A stretch of 64,000 nucleotides of DNA from Ptiloglossa arizonensis (Eukaryota > Arthropoda > Insecta > Hymenoptera > Colletidae), in NCBI RefSeq assembly GCF_051014685.1, contig NC_135059.1, positions 9,610,001 through 9,674,000 of the forward strand. Direction: 5' to 3'. Under the pieces are notes generated by a model that worked only from the letters and a program-made list of their open reading frames with translations, did no database searches and was not told the origin of the DNA. Position numbers and translations under genes: made by a program. Positions 1 to 13,136 of the stretch are shown here, piece by piece. The number at the start of each line of letters is the position of its first letter. Positions within the stretch are counted from its first letter, which is position 1.

Positions 1-260
1 TCTTTAAAATCTTAGAGACCCTTTTCTTTTTTCACCTTATATGCGAAAAATCGGAACTGAAGAGTCATGTAGTCGGGGTTGGTCACGAATTCGTTCCAAA
101 AATCGATCTGTTTTACCTTCAGCCGATACATCACGAATGAGAACAATAAGGAACGAGTTGCAATGCGAACTAAAAATTTATATAACTCGTATCTTCGTAC
201 AAGTATCGTACAATATGTAAAATACCACGTTCGGACTACTTTTACTTACACTGTGTCCTA

Positions 261-794
261 ATTAAATGTCGCACAGCGACAATACCGATATCGTCCAACC
301 AACTGACCAACACGACAATAAACAAACAAGGGGTATCCTATGGTCGTGCCCAAATTGACTACGCGTGCAATGTGGCAGCGTCGTGTTTGTCGGTCGCATT
401 GTTTGAAATTGAAACGAGTTTGTTTTTCGTCGCATTGCGTCTGTAACAATAACGTATAATTTCGCGAAGTTATTGATTTTTCAATGGTGAAATCAAGGGT
501 CTGGTTTTATGGAATGAAACGTAACGAAAATTATTTAAAAAAAGCAATATAAGTGGAGAAAGAACGAGAGAAAGTGAATTCGACGTTGAAAAAAGACGGT
601 GAATCGTTCGAATTTATTTATTCATCCGTTTCTTGATTTATATACAGGGTTGTTTGGAATGTAATTAGGACATTTTTCTCTGGTTCGAAATTGATTGTTA
701 ATTCGCAAATAGTACTTGACAGTCGGTATGTGTGGGTATGTATCAACATCGGTTAGTTGGACAATAACGATTTTGCCACCGTGCGACATTTAAT
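261..794. mobile_element. Non-autonomous TIR DNA transposon, 534 bp, TA target duplication
   Basis: The left end ATTAAATGTCGCAC (261-274) is matched by its exact reverse complement at 781-794. Similarity continues inward for about 42 bp with roughly nine mismatches. Both ends are flanked by TA (259-260 and 795-796), the target duplication typical of Tc1/mariner-class transposases. No transposase frame is present inside. A short internal 'acagggttgtttgg' near 646-659 may be part of another element. Confidence 0.75.
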
Positions 795-1203
795 TAAAGC
801 GTGACATAATTCAAATCGTTTTTCGTAAAATATTCAAATACGTATAGTTAAAGATAATCTGAATAGGGCTGTATTTGAATTTATTTTGAAGGAAAAATCC
901 TCAGAAAACTGTTAATAATATTCTTACGAGGATGCAATATCAAGTATATAAATTTTTATTTTTTAATTCGATCCTGCTCACGTATCTTATCACTCTTTTT
1001 TGAATCGTCGGTCGTTCGAGTCAAAGAAAACAGCTCTGATAAATTATTCGAAAAATAATTGTTAAGTAAATATACTATCTTACTCGGCTACGTGTTATTT
1101 AAAATAACCATGTTTTATTTGAAAGCAGGTTCGATCGAAATTCTATAACATATAGCTTTAATAACTGTTTTGTTATAATCATTATTTGTCATTTCATTCG
1201 GAC

Positions 1204-1459
1204 GAAATAACAGATAATATTCTCGAGTAATAGACAACAGAGAATTATCCGAATAAAAAATGTCTTTGAAAACAATCTATATCCATTATTTCTAAACACG
1301 AAATAAAGTTACTTTAATTTTCAGTTAGTTACGATTTAAGTTACTTAAAAGTAACTTTATCTCGTGTTTAGAAATAGTGGAAACAGATAATTTTCAAAGA
1401 AATTTTTTATTCGAGTAATTCTCTGTTGTCTGTTACTCGAGAATATTATCTGTTATTTC
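1204..1459. mobile_element. Palindromic (fold-back) element, copy 1
   Basis: A nearly perfect inverted repeat of about 256 bp. It begins GAAATAACAGATAATATTCT at 1204, and the reverse complement ends at 1459. The two arms of about 120 bp meet at a short AT-rich centre near 1331. Both arms contain the tracts TAGACAACAGAGAATTA and CTAAACACGA. It has no coding capacity. The structure fits a fold-back MITE. Confidence 0.8.
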
Positions 1460-1487
1460 ACTTAAATAAAATTAGTAAATTTTTGTG

Positions 1488-1716
1488 TAATAGACAACAG
1501 AGAATTATTCGAATAAAAAATGTCTTTGAAAACAATCTATTTCCATTATTTCCAAACACAAAATAAAGTTACTCTTAAGTTACTCAAGTTACTTTAATTT
1601 TTAATTAGTCACGATTTAAGAAACTTAAAAGTAACTTTATCTCGTGTTTAGAAATAGCAAAAACAGATAATTTTCAAAGAAATTTTTTATTTCAATAATT
1701 CTCCCGTTGTCTCTAA
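1488..1716. mobile_element. Palindromic (fold-back) element, copy 2
   Basis: A second, more diverged copy of the palindrome at 1204-1459 in the same order, beginning TAATAGACAACAGAGAATTA. Its outer right arm ends in CTCCCGTTGTCTC. The two copies are separated by about 28 bp. The centre carries an extra AAGTTACTC duplication compared with copy 1. Confidence 0.75.
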
Positions 1717-3532
1717 CTACGATTATTTCAAATGATTATACGTCAGCTTATTTCGACCAAACACGCCCGCCCTCGATGAAAACGTTATCCGTCCCCGTAT
1801 TCGAGACTTGTACATATAACCGAGCAGCACCGTGCCTCGCGTTAGAGGTCAGGCCACCGCGTACTTCTGGACCTCGCGAGTGTGTGTCGTGTACTCGGTC
1901 GATGAGTCGCTGACGCTAAATAAACATAAACACCGACAGGAATAATTTCGTTTCAGTTACACGATGTTTACCGTATAATTCTCGCGCTCGTTAGAATTTC
2001 CATAAATTACCCGCGATCCTCGAGACTGTTACTCGTACGGTGGAACCGTTGGACGATCACGCTGCCACTGCAGAAGCAATAATTTCGAGTGTCGCATAAA
2101 TCGATCGCATCTGCAGTCACCCAACGACGGAGACATCTGGAAATTCCATTTGTCATGGGTGCACAGAGGACACGGGAGAGGAGCCCGTACGTTTTCGTCT
2201 CTGCTAGTCTGGCTTGGCCGTCGTGATGCTTTCGCGTCTATCTGCAATTACGCGCCATCAAGGATTCCACGGTGTTCTCCTGCGTTTCGGGATTATCGTT
2301 CGACGAAATTGCGTTCGTGCAATTGTCGAGAGTCGCGATTTCGAGTCGATTAATCGGTCCAATCGAGCTGAATCACCCCCCGACGAGACGCGGAGCACCC
2401 TTGAGTAAATCGAGAACTCTGAAGATCTCTAACGAAAATTCCGACGGATTTACCCGATTGTTTTTTTTGTTTTTATCCCTTCTTTTCTTCGTTTCTCCCA
2501 CTTCGCATCTGAATTTCGATTCGAACGGTAGATCAAGGGCGATCGTAGCAGTTCTGTGTAAATCGAGACTAACATTTGCACCGAAATCAGGGAGGTAGGT
2601 CAAATGTTTTTAAGTACGTGTCGATATAAAATGGAAGGATCAATCTTGTGTTTATTTCGTACGATTTCTTTATGTGAAACACTTTTTAGAAATTTATCCA
2701 GACGAGTAACATGAAATTCACGAAAATGGAATAGTATCTTGTACTTGCTTCCTTTATTAACGGAACAACAAATTTTCTTTTCATTTTACCTTGAATATCG
2801 ATTTGGGTAGACCATGTTAACAGTTGGAAGTGAATATTTCCAAAACTGTTGGCGATACCGCAAGATATTATTTATTATTTAGTTTGATTTGCTTCTCTCT
2901 ATGCACAAGTGTGTTAAGAGGGTTTTAAAGTCGGTGACTAATTTTTCTAAATACAATTTTCTCAATTTTGTCCGTGTGTGATTCGCGTTTGGAAAAAATT
3001 AATAGTCACGATCACTCGAGATCAATCAAGGTAGTGAACAAAGGAAAAGGAGTATCTATTTTTTACCAGGACACGTGGAGATGTTCACAGTGTTCGCCTT
3101 CAACTTGTAAACGTTTGTGCAATCGTTTTTCCGTTTCACTTTGAATATTTCATACCGTTTACTTTCCTCGTTGAATGCTGTGTGCGAGCCTCGGCCGCAA
3201 CTCAAGATAAAAAAGTCCAGTGGAAGGATTTTTCACTCGAGTAACATTATTTCATTTCCAAACGATAAACTATCGATCAACGTATCGTTATTGATTAACT
3301 ACACACATCCAGGAGAAAACTAATACAAAAATTATTATTTCATTTCAATATTTAAACTCGCGCAAAGGTTCCATCTGTACCAAATTATTTCAGAAACAGC
3401 ATTAGCTGAGAATACTCCGAAACAACATTACCCAACGATCACGTTACGAAAACGTTATTCATAAATTTGCAGCTTCAACAAGCTGAATAATACCGTTGAG
3501 AAGATAATTTCTTTTGATATATTCTAGCTTTA
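1717..3532. other. Non-coding stretch, no gene recognised
   Basis: It contains a GC-richer patch at about 1760-2420 with short open frames on both strands. None starts convincingly or resembles a known protein. The remainder is AT-rich single-copy-looking DNA. Confidence 0.5.
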
Positions 3533-3536
3533 TTAA

Positions 3537-3793
3537 CGCGTTAAACGCCATATATAGTGATTGACACTATACTTTTTGTTCGAATCGGGTCACTCATCGA
3601 ACAGTATACTTTTCATTCGAGCCTCGTTTTTTTATATTTTATGAATTTTCGTAACTGATTACTGTAGCCACTCGTTCGATTAAATATATCAATGAAATAT
3701 ATCTTTATACAACTCCTGTATCGTGACAAACTATAATTTTTGGTTGTAAGTAAAAATCAGAACCAAATGAAAACAAACGTGGCGTTTAACGTG
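3537..3793. mobile_element. piggyBac-type MITE, 257 bp, TTAA-flanked
   Basis: The ends are CGCGTTAAACGCCA (from 3537) and, in reverse complement, CACGTTAAACGCCA (ending 3793), differing at one base. Each end abuts a TTAA (3533-3536 and 3794-3797), the diagnostic piggyBac target site. The interior is non-coding and contains the subterminal inverted motif ATATAGTG...CACTATA. A degenerate piggyBac transposase remnant occurs separately at 48395-48720. Confidence 0.75.
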
Positions 3794-4186
3794 TTAATCG
3801 CTACTCAGACACTTTTTTTATTTTTCTCGTTATAAAATTAAAACGAAGACTCGAGTGCGTTTTTTTACCAGACGTCACAATTCTCCGAAAGGGATTCCAT
3901 GCTTAAATATAATATTAATCGTTGCAGGTGGGCAGGATGCGTCCCTCTTTCTATGCAGTCTATTCCCACCGCTGTGTTTGCAATAATAAATAGCAGGTGC
4001 TCGCAATGAGCATCGTTGCATTGTTTATGCGCAGCTGGGAATTTCTTCAACGCCGGTCTACGTTAGACCCTCGTTTAAAGATAGAATTTTAATACAAGAT
4101 TCAAGAAATTGAATCATCCCCACCATTAATGCAAACTAAAGATTTTTACATTTCTCGTTGTATCTTTAGCTCTCGTTGTACCAAAA

Positions 4187-4760
4187 CTGAGTCTTTTCTG
4201 ACTCAAAGAGGCTCTTGGATCGTTAGGATAATTTTTCTTAGAAATGAAGGAAAGTACAATAAAATAACAAATTTTTATTGGAAATGTTTGCACGAGAAAG
4301 GTCAAATTATGGATATTTTTAAATCCAGAGAGACTTCTGCATTGTTAAATTATATCGTTTGAACAACTTTCCTTAGAAATGAAGAAATGGACGATAAAAT
4401 AATAGAATCTTTGTTTTGAAAATATTTGTGTAAGTAAAATCAAGTTATAGATTCGTTCAATTGTACTGTTAGGATAATTTCTCTTAGAAATGAAGAAAAG
4501 CACAATAAAATAATAAATTTTTATTGGAAATGTTTGCGCGAGAAAAGTCAAATTATGGATATTTTTAAATCCAGAGAGACTCTTGCATTGTTAAATTATA
4601 TCGTTTGAACAACTTTCCTTAGAAATTCAAAAATGTACGATAAAATAATAGAATCTTTGTTTTGAAAATATTTGTGCAAGCAAGGCCAAGTTATACTTTC
4701 GTTTGAACTCAGGGTGTGGTTTCATCCATGGTTGTTAATTTATCAATCGTATTATAATTA
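4187..4760 (+). repeat. Dispersed 'GGGTC hairpin' repeat, copy A, with internal duplication
   Basis: It starts with a degenerate hairpin (CTGAGTC...GACTCAAAGAG). It then contains two tandem copies of a 246-bp unit, marked by GTTAGGATAA at 4222 and 4468, and ends GTTTGAACTCAGGGTGTG followed by CATGGTTGTTAAT. Matching start and end signatures occur near 14730-14935 and 53512-53685, which identifies a dispersed family. Confidence 0.65.
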
Positions 4761-5140
4761 GATGGACGATTTTTTTTTCGATGAAAATAACCCAGTTACG
4801 AGAAAAAATTCTGTACCGTCCCTCGGTTGAAGAAAACTGCTAGTACCGATTTTTGACCTCAAAGCGAGTAATTGCCACGGCTTTAATTAAAATCGACAAA
4901 CCGACGCGTTCACCATCGTGGTGAAATATTTGTTTGAACAACATCACCAACGATCGATACCAATATCTCGATGAATTTGAGAAGCCGCATTAGCAAATTT
5001 GTGGATGAAAACTGAGTTAGCTCCAGCTGGGATCCGAACTGGATCAGGGTGTCTTTTATTGTCTACCGAAACAAGGATTGCAAGGCTCTGTTCGATCTGT
5101 GGTCAGAGATTTTATACTATATATAGGGTAGTCCACGAAA
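4761..5140. other. Non-coding spacer
   Basis: No gene, array or element was recognised. A 'tatagggtagtccacgaaac' motif just before 5143 probably marks the start of the next repeated element. Confidence 0.4.
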
Positions 5141-5142
5141 CT

Positions 5143-5855
5143 GAAACACCTCGTATCTCTAACTGCTTGTAATTGAAAGAGAATGTTAAAGAAAAAAGGT
5201 AAACGATTAAACGAGGATTAAATTTTCAGAAATATATTTCATACAGGAGCAATTTGTAGATGAAATGTTTTAAATGAATTAAATATCAAAAAATGGACCA
5301 ATCATTTTCAGATCACTTCACCGTAACGTTGTTTCACATAGAACGATAAGAGTGAACAATGCAAAGAAACACCTCGTATCTCTTACTGCTTGTAATTGAA
5401 AGAGAATGTTAAAGAAAAAAGGTAAACGATTAAACGAGGATTAAATTTTCAGAAATATATTTCGTACAGGAGCAATTTGTAGATGAAATGTTTTAAATGA
5501 ATTAAATATCAAAAAATGGACCAATCATTTTCAGATCACTTCACCGTAACGTTGTTCCACATAGAACGATAAGAGTGAACAATGCAAAAGAAGTACGTTT
5601 TCGCTGCAGAAAAAAGGAAAAAATAGCACAACTGTAAAATGCACGTGTATACGTCACTTGAAAAAAAGATTTTAAATGAATTAAATATCAAAAAATGGAC
5701 GAATCATTTTCACATCACTTTACCGTGACATTGTTCCACATAGAACGATAAGAGTGAACAATGCAAAAGAAGTACGTTTTCGCTGCAGAAAAAAGGAAAA
5801 AAATAGCACAACTGTAAAATACACGTATCCGTTAGAATTTCAAAAAAAAAGATAC
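5143..5855. repeat. Tandem duplication of a 223-bp unit plus a partial third copy
   Basis: GAAACACCTCGTATCTC recurs at 5143 and 5366, giving a 223-bp period. The 3' part of the unit (AAATATCAAAAAATGGAC, then CATAGAACGATAAGAGTG) recurs a third time at about 5670-5850. The third copy shares an added segment, AAGAAGTACGTTTTCGCTGC, with the second copy. It is non-coding. Confidence 0.8.
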
Positions 5856-7620
5856 AATCCAGAAAATATTTTCGTACAATCTTCTACGAATCATTTACCG
5901 TTTCCTCTAACACCTTTTTCCAATTCCAATTAGAATCCCACTCGATCAAGTTCCGTAACACCACCCTGTGTATCGATCAGCCTTTTCCTCTCTCAGAAAG
6001 AAAGGATCGCAGGTGTTCCCATACTTTCGTAGTCAAATTTTCCCGAGCTATCCGCGAGGTGATCCTTTAATAAAATTACAAAGTGCCTCGTGACGAGATC
6101 CCCCAGTTTGAAAATAAAACCGTGTAAAACTTTCCCGATGTTGATCCATAAGGTAGCAGGCACGCTGAACGTTGATTCATAAACACGAAAGCGTCACGAC
6201 CGAACTGAATAAAGTCATTAAACCGAGGAAACTCGTTTTCAACGAGACTCGTTTCGACTACCCAATCAGAATTTCGTTTCAGCGATTCCGTCTCCGTTTA
6301 TAAACGTTTATAAACGTACCCGTTGAAACCGCGTTCGGTGATTCACAATCCGTGAATCGAACTCGACGAAACTCACACCTTGAAACGCGCGCAATAAACG
6401 AAGAAAACGTTAAAATTTCGTCACGCTCGTAGTCCTACCTATTTTACGGTGCCCGTGACGAGAACGAACCACCGAAAGTCCAAGGAAACAACGTAGCGAG
6501 CCCGTGGCCTGATTTCCAAGCGATCGAACGATAATCGCGGAACCAATTTCCGCGCGAATTGGAACCAGAACGAGAAAAGTAGTTTCTTTTGGGTCCGATT
6601 AAGCGACCCGATTCGATTCATGGCCGCGATCCCGTCCCGTAGTGATTTCGCGGAACGACGCGTATATAACCATCCAGACGTTTTCGAGGTAGAATTACAG
6701 GAGACAAAGCGACGAACGAGAGGAGCCACGGCTTTTATTTCTTTTACCGGTGGCGGCGTCACTTTGCAACCGTGCGAGCGCCCCGAGAAAGCGCTTCTTT
6801 CTACCCGCGAGATGCGGTTAAAGCGTTCCTCTTTGAGCTAGCTGGCACAAAGCTTTGCGAGCCCGCAAACCGTCCCTTTCCCTTTTCATTTTCCTTTCGC
6901 GAGCCTCGAAAAAACGACATTCCCGGCCCGACGATCCGACCGACGAGCGCGCAGAGAGAAAAAAGGAAGAAAGAAATGGAGGGAGAAGAAGGAAAAAAGA
7001 AAATGGTGAAAGCGAAAAGAGAAATTGGGAGGAGACAGGGGCCGGTTGTGACAGGGAGGGTTGCTCTCGCGTTATTAACAATTGCGTTCCAGGTTGTTTT
7101 CTTTCGAAAGAGAGAGATTTTATCGTACTCGAGTAGGAGTGATTCTTTTTCTTTCTTCGGCCGAAGACTCCGATCGAAATTGAATTTCCCCGCGAGGCGG
7201 CGCCACTGGTCGGATATCTCGGCTAACCGTGTTTAGGATAATCTGACAATGCGTATAAATTGATATCCAGGGATTCGAGTGTCGTACACGGTTCCACACC
7301 GACGACGGACCAATCCCATCACCGCAAACCGCAACTCGGATAATCACTCGTAAATGCGACGATCGACCGGCGTCCAGCTGATTCGCGACACGACGATCGC
7401 TCATCCCGCGCATATTTTCGTCTGCAGTCTTCGGTGTACTGGCAGGAATGTGTTCGATAGATGTCACCTGGACGACGAATTTAGGCTTGGTGAGAGAGAA
7501 AGAGAGATACGGATGCCCGAGAATCCAAGTTGTTTTTATTTTTAGGCGAACAACGCGCTGAGGTTTTAGCAGTTCCGAACGAGAACGTCGAGGACACTTC
7601 AAGATCGTTCGTTTAGTTTG
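5856..7620. other. Non-coding stretch with mixed GC content
   Basis: The segment at about 6150-7560 is richer in CG and contains overlapping open frames on both strands up to 177 codons. The plus-strand frame is a Lys/Arg/Glu-rich purine tract (about 6955-7030). No domain, signal peptide or family signature was recognised. The frames look like chance products of purine-rich and CG-rich composition. Confidence 0.45.
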
Positions 7621-7627
7621 TTTTCTT

Positions 7628-8040
7628 TTAAGAGAAACTATTCTTTTATCCAACCTTCTGACAGAGGCTTGTAAGGCAATTTCGATGATCCACGGTGCAA
7701 ATAGTTACTTAGACAACAAGTTTTGTTTGGAAGATAAGGGAGAAGAATGTCTGAAATACGAAGTTTATGGGGAACATACAGGTTCTTTGTATTGTGGTTC
7801 TTGTAAGTGAGGTTTCTTATTTTCTCTTTTAAAAGAAACTATTTTTTTATTCACCCTTTTAACAAAGGCTCATAAGACAATTTCGAGATACAAATAGTTA
7901 CTTTGACAACAAGTTTTGTTTCGAAGATAAGGAAGAAGAATGTCTGAAATACGAAGCTTACTATATGGGGAACGTACAGTGAGGTTTCTTTAATTCCAAA
8001 AGGGAGTACGAGGGAGATTTTTAGGTCTGTAATTTTTTTA
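7628..8040. repeat. Tandem duplication, about 202-bp unit
   Basis: A unit containing GAAACTATTCTTTTAT (7633), then GACAACAAGTTTTGTTT and GAAGAATGTCTGAAATACGA, is repeated with the same landmarks from 7835, giving a period of about 202 bp. The copies differ by small indels. No coding function is evident. Confidence 0.75.
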
Positions 8041-8439
8041 AGCAAATGTTTGTTTATTATCTCGTAATAGACGGTTCCAAGACGATGATCGACGATACAA
8101 GGTTATCAAAGGTCGTTTAAAAGTGGTTACGAAGAAGAATTATTGTTTCACGAGGCGATATATTCACTGAGACGGTTTGATAAGGATTTTATTGCTAATA
8201 CACTAGCTTTTATGGGAAAGCACAATCGTCCCCCAATCGGTGCTTAGAGGGCTAAGGAGGATAATAATTTTAATTTATATGTATTCCTATACTATTATTC
8301 ATTTTGATAAGTACTGTGCTCACGGACGTAACGTAGAAATTTTTGGATATTTGAAATATATGAATTTCAATGATAATATAAATTTGGTGATTTATTATTT
8401 AAAGAACGTGTTTACGAAATCGTGTTTATCATCGACTAA

Positions 8440-8705
8440 TGTGCAAATTATTAGTATTTACCATCAATTAATATAGTTAGTGTTCAGAATCGATTAACGT
8501 AGTTGTTACTGTTTGTTATCAATCGGTCTAGTTATTAATGTTAATTGTCGATTAATATACCTAGTCGTTACCGTGTATCATCGATTAATATAGATACTAC
8601 CGCTTTTCATAAATTAATACAGCTGTTATTGTTTATCAGTATTTATCCTCGCTTGATACAGTTGTCAGTATTTATTACCAGTTATTATTAATCAATATAT
8701 TTGTT
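8440..8705. repeat. Degenerate short tandem repeat around ATCGATTAATATAG
   Basis: The motif TCGATTAATATAG or close variants, followed by TTGTTACTGTTTATC-like sequence, recurs about every 45-55 bp. It is strongly diverged, so copy boundaries are approximate. Confidence 0.5.
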
Positions 8706-11700
8706 AATTACGGAAGAATAATGTTAAACACAATTCATTTTACCATAATTAATAACTGTACTGCGATTGTGTAACTAATAGTATAATATAATTTGTACAA
8801 TCCTATTGATACAAATAATATACAGATATGCCCATACGTTACATTTTTGTCTCTAATATTTCTTTTGTTTTAAAATTCCATAGTTTCACATAATGGAAAG
8901 TAGATGTACCTCATCGCTGATAAATAATGGGAACGATCAGTTTAACGAACAAATTTGTTCGGTCCCCTAGTGCTCGTTACGAAAAAGTTCAACTCTGTTT
9001 AAATACATCACAAGTATCCACATTACAATACGAATTATAAAATGGAATTATACGTCACGTGGAACGAATAAAAGATTACCCGAATAATTGTTCAATCGTA
9101 TAAACGTGCAAATAAATCGCTTTGCAGTGTTTTTATACGTTGTGTTTATTATTCGAATAAAATTTTGCCTATCTGTGTTTGACGTACAGTGGTGGTCAGC
9201 TAGGTAGGTATGTACCTTGATTACCATGAAAAATCAATAGTTGCTGCTCTTCCATTGTAGTTTGCCACGTTTCAAAAACATATAACGCAATTAAATAATT
9301 CAACGACAATAAACTAATCCCGCGTTCAACAACGGAAAAACATGAAAAATAATTGACTCCGTATATTTTTGTCCCAGGTAAAATTTCACGAATAAACGAC
9401 TATTTTTTTACGCGGCTCCGTTCCTATGTGTCATCGGGATAAATGTTTCAATCGTCGACACACTTTTTCAAATAAAGCGTTTAATGTGGTACGAACAACG
9501 TTTAAATTCTTAACGAACGATAAAGTTGAAAATAATGTCGAACATAAAGATACTGAACGTCATTGTTTCTTCGTTTCTATTATTTCTGTTCTGCATTATT
9601 TTTCCTTAAATACCGTACAGAATTTCCTTAAAAGACTTCTCCGTGTCTCCAGTAATTTCCAAGATAATATTCTGAGAGGAAATGAATCTTTGAACTATAA
9701 TACATTATCATTCTTTGAACCTCAATCACGATAACCGAAAAGAAATACTCAATACTTTTACCTGACGTACTCCACAGACCCTCTATCTTTGTTCAAATAA
9801 AAGAAGAATAAACCAATACCAAAACGAAGAAACTTTTGCGTAATTTCACTCGACGATTGTTACCCGAGACGTTAAATTCCGAATTGTACGGTATCGTTTC
9901 CCCGAGAGAAGAAAACGGGACGTTCGAACAACGGTTGGATCGCGAACGTCTGATTATTTCTGTGATTTCAAAGGCAAAGACGGTTTCTCGATTCGGCGGA
10001 TAAACGGACAACGTATCGGCGTAGGAGCCGGAGAACTCGGATCCACGAAACGAAAACACACGCGATTGTTATCGACATCTGTCGAAATCCCACTTGGGTT
10101 CCATCCCCGTGGTCAAACCATCGTCATCGTCTCTTTCCACTCGTGCGTCGACTACTGGCAACGTGTTGCACAGGCGTCGAACGATTTCCCGTCCAGTTGC
10201 ACCGAAATTCTTCCACGAAGAATCTCTCCGCCCTTTCGATTATTTCCACAATTCGTTCGAAACTTCTCCCCTTGGATTTTCCATGCCGTTTCGGCTCCTT
10301 CCATGAAACGATTTTCCAAGTTTTACCGACCTTTAACCACCACGACCGAGTCAATTTAACCCGATAACCGGTTAATCGGAAAGTTCGTCGCGGTTCCCCG
10401 GCTGTCAGGTACACGTCGTTACAACGAATAAGAAACAAGGAGTAATGTCGTTACTTCGACGCGACTTGGCACTCGGCCAGATTCAACAGATGCGCGGATG
10501 GGACCGTGTTAAAACCAACCACGAGACCTACTGGAATTGAGACGAGTCGCCGGAATAATCGTCCGAGCCGTTTTCCTTTAATTGACTCGTACCAACGGCT
10601 GATCAATTTCTTAATTAATCGACAGAACGTTTTTCAACTTCGTATCGTAATTGCGATATGAATTCTTTACCACTCGGTTTAATCTATGAGCGATAAGGTT
10701 TGATAGACTCTAACGAATTCTTTTATTATCACAGATTCGATTTGTTTAATTTTTAAAGGGGTCGTAGTCGGTAAGGAATCTTTGAAAAATCGATTTTTCA
10801 ATTTTGATGGTGTTTGAGTATATTCTGTGACAGTTTTATTGTAATTGGATGAAACATAGATACAGTAGTTTGAATATTTAAGTGTTAGGATCAGAGTAAA
10901 TATAAGTTGTAAAATTTAACATTTTTGATATCGGTGATAGAAATGTTCGGTTTGGACGAAATTTTTGCAACTTTTTTTTACATACTTGTCCTCGAAGATA
11001 GGATTTTTTTTTAAGAGGTTAGAGAACATTTAATAACGAGAGAACGAAAAGAAAGAAATGTCGTTTGTAATTATCCCCGTTTTCGTATTTGCTTGATTAC
11101 GCTTCTTTATGATAAACGATGGACGGACGTTTCTTCGAATTTGCGTTCGTTCACTTATTGTTAACGCAATCTTTGTTCCATAGCCGAAAAATATGGTCGT
11201 GAAACTTGAAAGATATCGCTTGTCACGACCACGTGTATTTTTTATGCTTTTACTTAGATAACAAGCTGGAAACTTTTACAGATTAAATTACAAAGTTCGT
11301 CGGTTTACAAGATAAAGCGAAACGAATCAAGACGAGCTTCGCTATACTTAAAGGCGAGCTGTTAGCGACGAAATAGAGCGCAAGTGTCCCTTAAATCAAA
11401 TCGTAAAATTGACTCGTTGTACAAATGATAGAAACAAGAATCATGCATATTCATGATCAGCCCAACGCTGCCTGACGCGCGTATGCAACGTGTGTGCTAA
11501 TCGTGTAATCCTAAATCACCTAATGGCTGCACCGAATACAATCAACATACGATTGCACGAAATACTTTAACTGAGGTGCGAACATTCGCGTTGAAAGACT
11601 TGCCTTGAATGGAACAAAAATTCACACCGAGTGCTAAGGATATTAAATCAGGATTAAAAATTAACAGAACACTTCGCAATATTTTTCGACGCATCGCTGT

Positions 11701-13136
11701 CATTATTCACGGAATGAATTTACTCGAAATGGGATCAAGTCTTGAGACGAGAATGCAAAATGTAAATGTGAGTTTACATCACTTGAAGATAAAGTTTCAT
11801 TGCAGTCTATCTAACGGTACTCGACACTATTGTGTTAACAAATTTACGAACATAGGAATGTAGCTACATTGGAAACAAAGTTTTTTGTTCAATAGTAAAC
11901 GTAACGTCATTGGTGAGATCTTGAAACGTGTTTTCTGTCTTTTCCAGGACTTTTTCGAAATTTTTCCCAAAGAAAAGAATCAAAGTTACGAAACAATCGT
12001 ATAAATTGAATATAAGCTAAAAACGATAACAAAGTATACAAAAAGTAAATCGATCTGTGTGATACTAACCCTTTGCAATTCAAACTACGAAAACAATATT
12101 AATCAGAAGCTAGGATACACGAAACAACAATATTACTCGCAACAACAAAAGAGAATAAACTCCAGCAGTAAAGAATTTATAAATAATAAAACAAATATAT
12201 TCCAAGACTTAATACGACCAGGTTTATTTAATCAATTACTTTTAACAATAAAAAAACAATCACGACACTCCCTCTCTCCTGTACAATTTCCCGATATCGT
12301 AAAATCCGTTAATACATTAACCGAACAGAAATAGTATCTTTTTGTCAGTGTTAGCGAGAAGTCCCCGTGAATGGAAAAAGCATCGAAAAATGAATTCAAA
12401 ATGTAAAGAAACGACGTAAAAACGGGCGCTTCCGATATGATACGTATAAACGTAGAAAAACGAATTGAAAAACGCAGTTGCAACCCGGCCGGCATTGGAA
12501 AATGCTAGGAAGACCCGCGACGTTCCATATTTGTAGGCAGGGTTATATGCAGACTGGCTGCAGATATACGAGCCAATGTATACTAACGAGGTAATCCCTG
12601 GCCACCTGACGTTCCGGGCCACGACTGTCGTCATACGTTCTGCTACGTGTGCATCGGTGTCCCGGTGCAGTAAAACGGGCCGCAAGAATGATGCATCGGT
12701 GGACCGATTGGAATTCTGCCAGTGATTGGCACGTCCCTATTACGGTAGCACTTCGCTTGCATTACGATACGAAAAGTTTGCGGGGTGGTGGTTGGTTAAC
12801 TAACGGGGTGTCGATCGTGGCCGCGTGCATTGCATTCTAATTGCACCGAACCGGAAGAATCGCGATTCGTGGATTCGTGTCGAAAACTTCCTGGCTACCG
12901 CGGCGAGTAAACCTCTCGAGTAAACCCCTCTTCGTGTACCTCGAATGGAAACGAGTACAGAATATGTTGCGCGACACGAGTGTCAAAAGACTTCGAGATT
13001 CTACGAAACCACGGATCTGGATTTAAATCCGCCTAGGAGAATACGCAAGACGGGATCGAACGTCCATCGTCGTGTGGTACGAGAACGATTCCTGGGTAAC
13101 TGGTACCGACTAGTTCGAACGAGGATCGAATAAAAT
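8706..13136. other. Non-coding stretch, no gene recognised
   Basis: AT-rich sequence with GC-richer patches at about 9820-10600 and 12480-13130. The 12480-13130 patch has several short open frames and unusually even base composition, which could indicate a conserved regulatory block, but no protein similarity is visible. A possible Tc1-like end (TACAGTGGTGGTCAGCTAGG) lies at about 9186. Confidence 0.4.

Noticed and set aside
5588..5625. Minus-strand CTGCAG followed by a Leu-rich phase considered as the next Ace exon
   Set aside because: It lies inside a tandem repeat (two copies) and the translation does not match the conserved continuation of acetylcholinesterase.
7120..7653. 177-codon minus-strand frame
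   Set aside because: No domain or codon pattern was recognised. The region has comparable open frames on the other strand.
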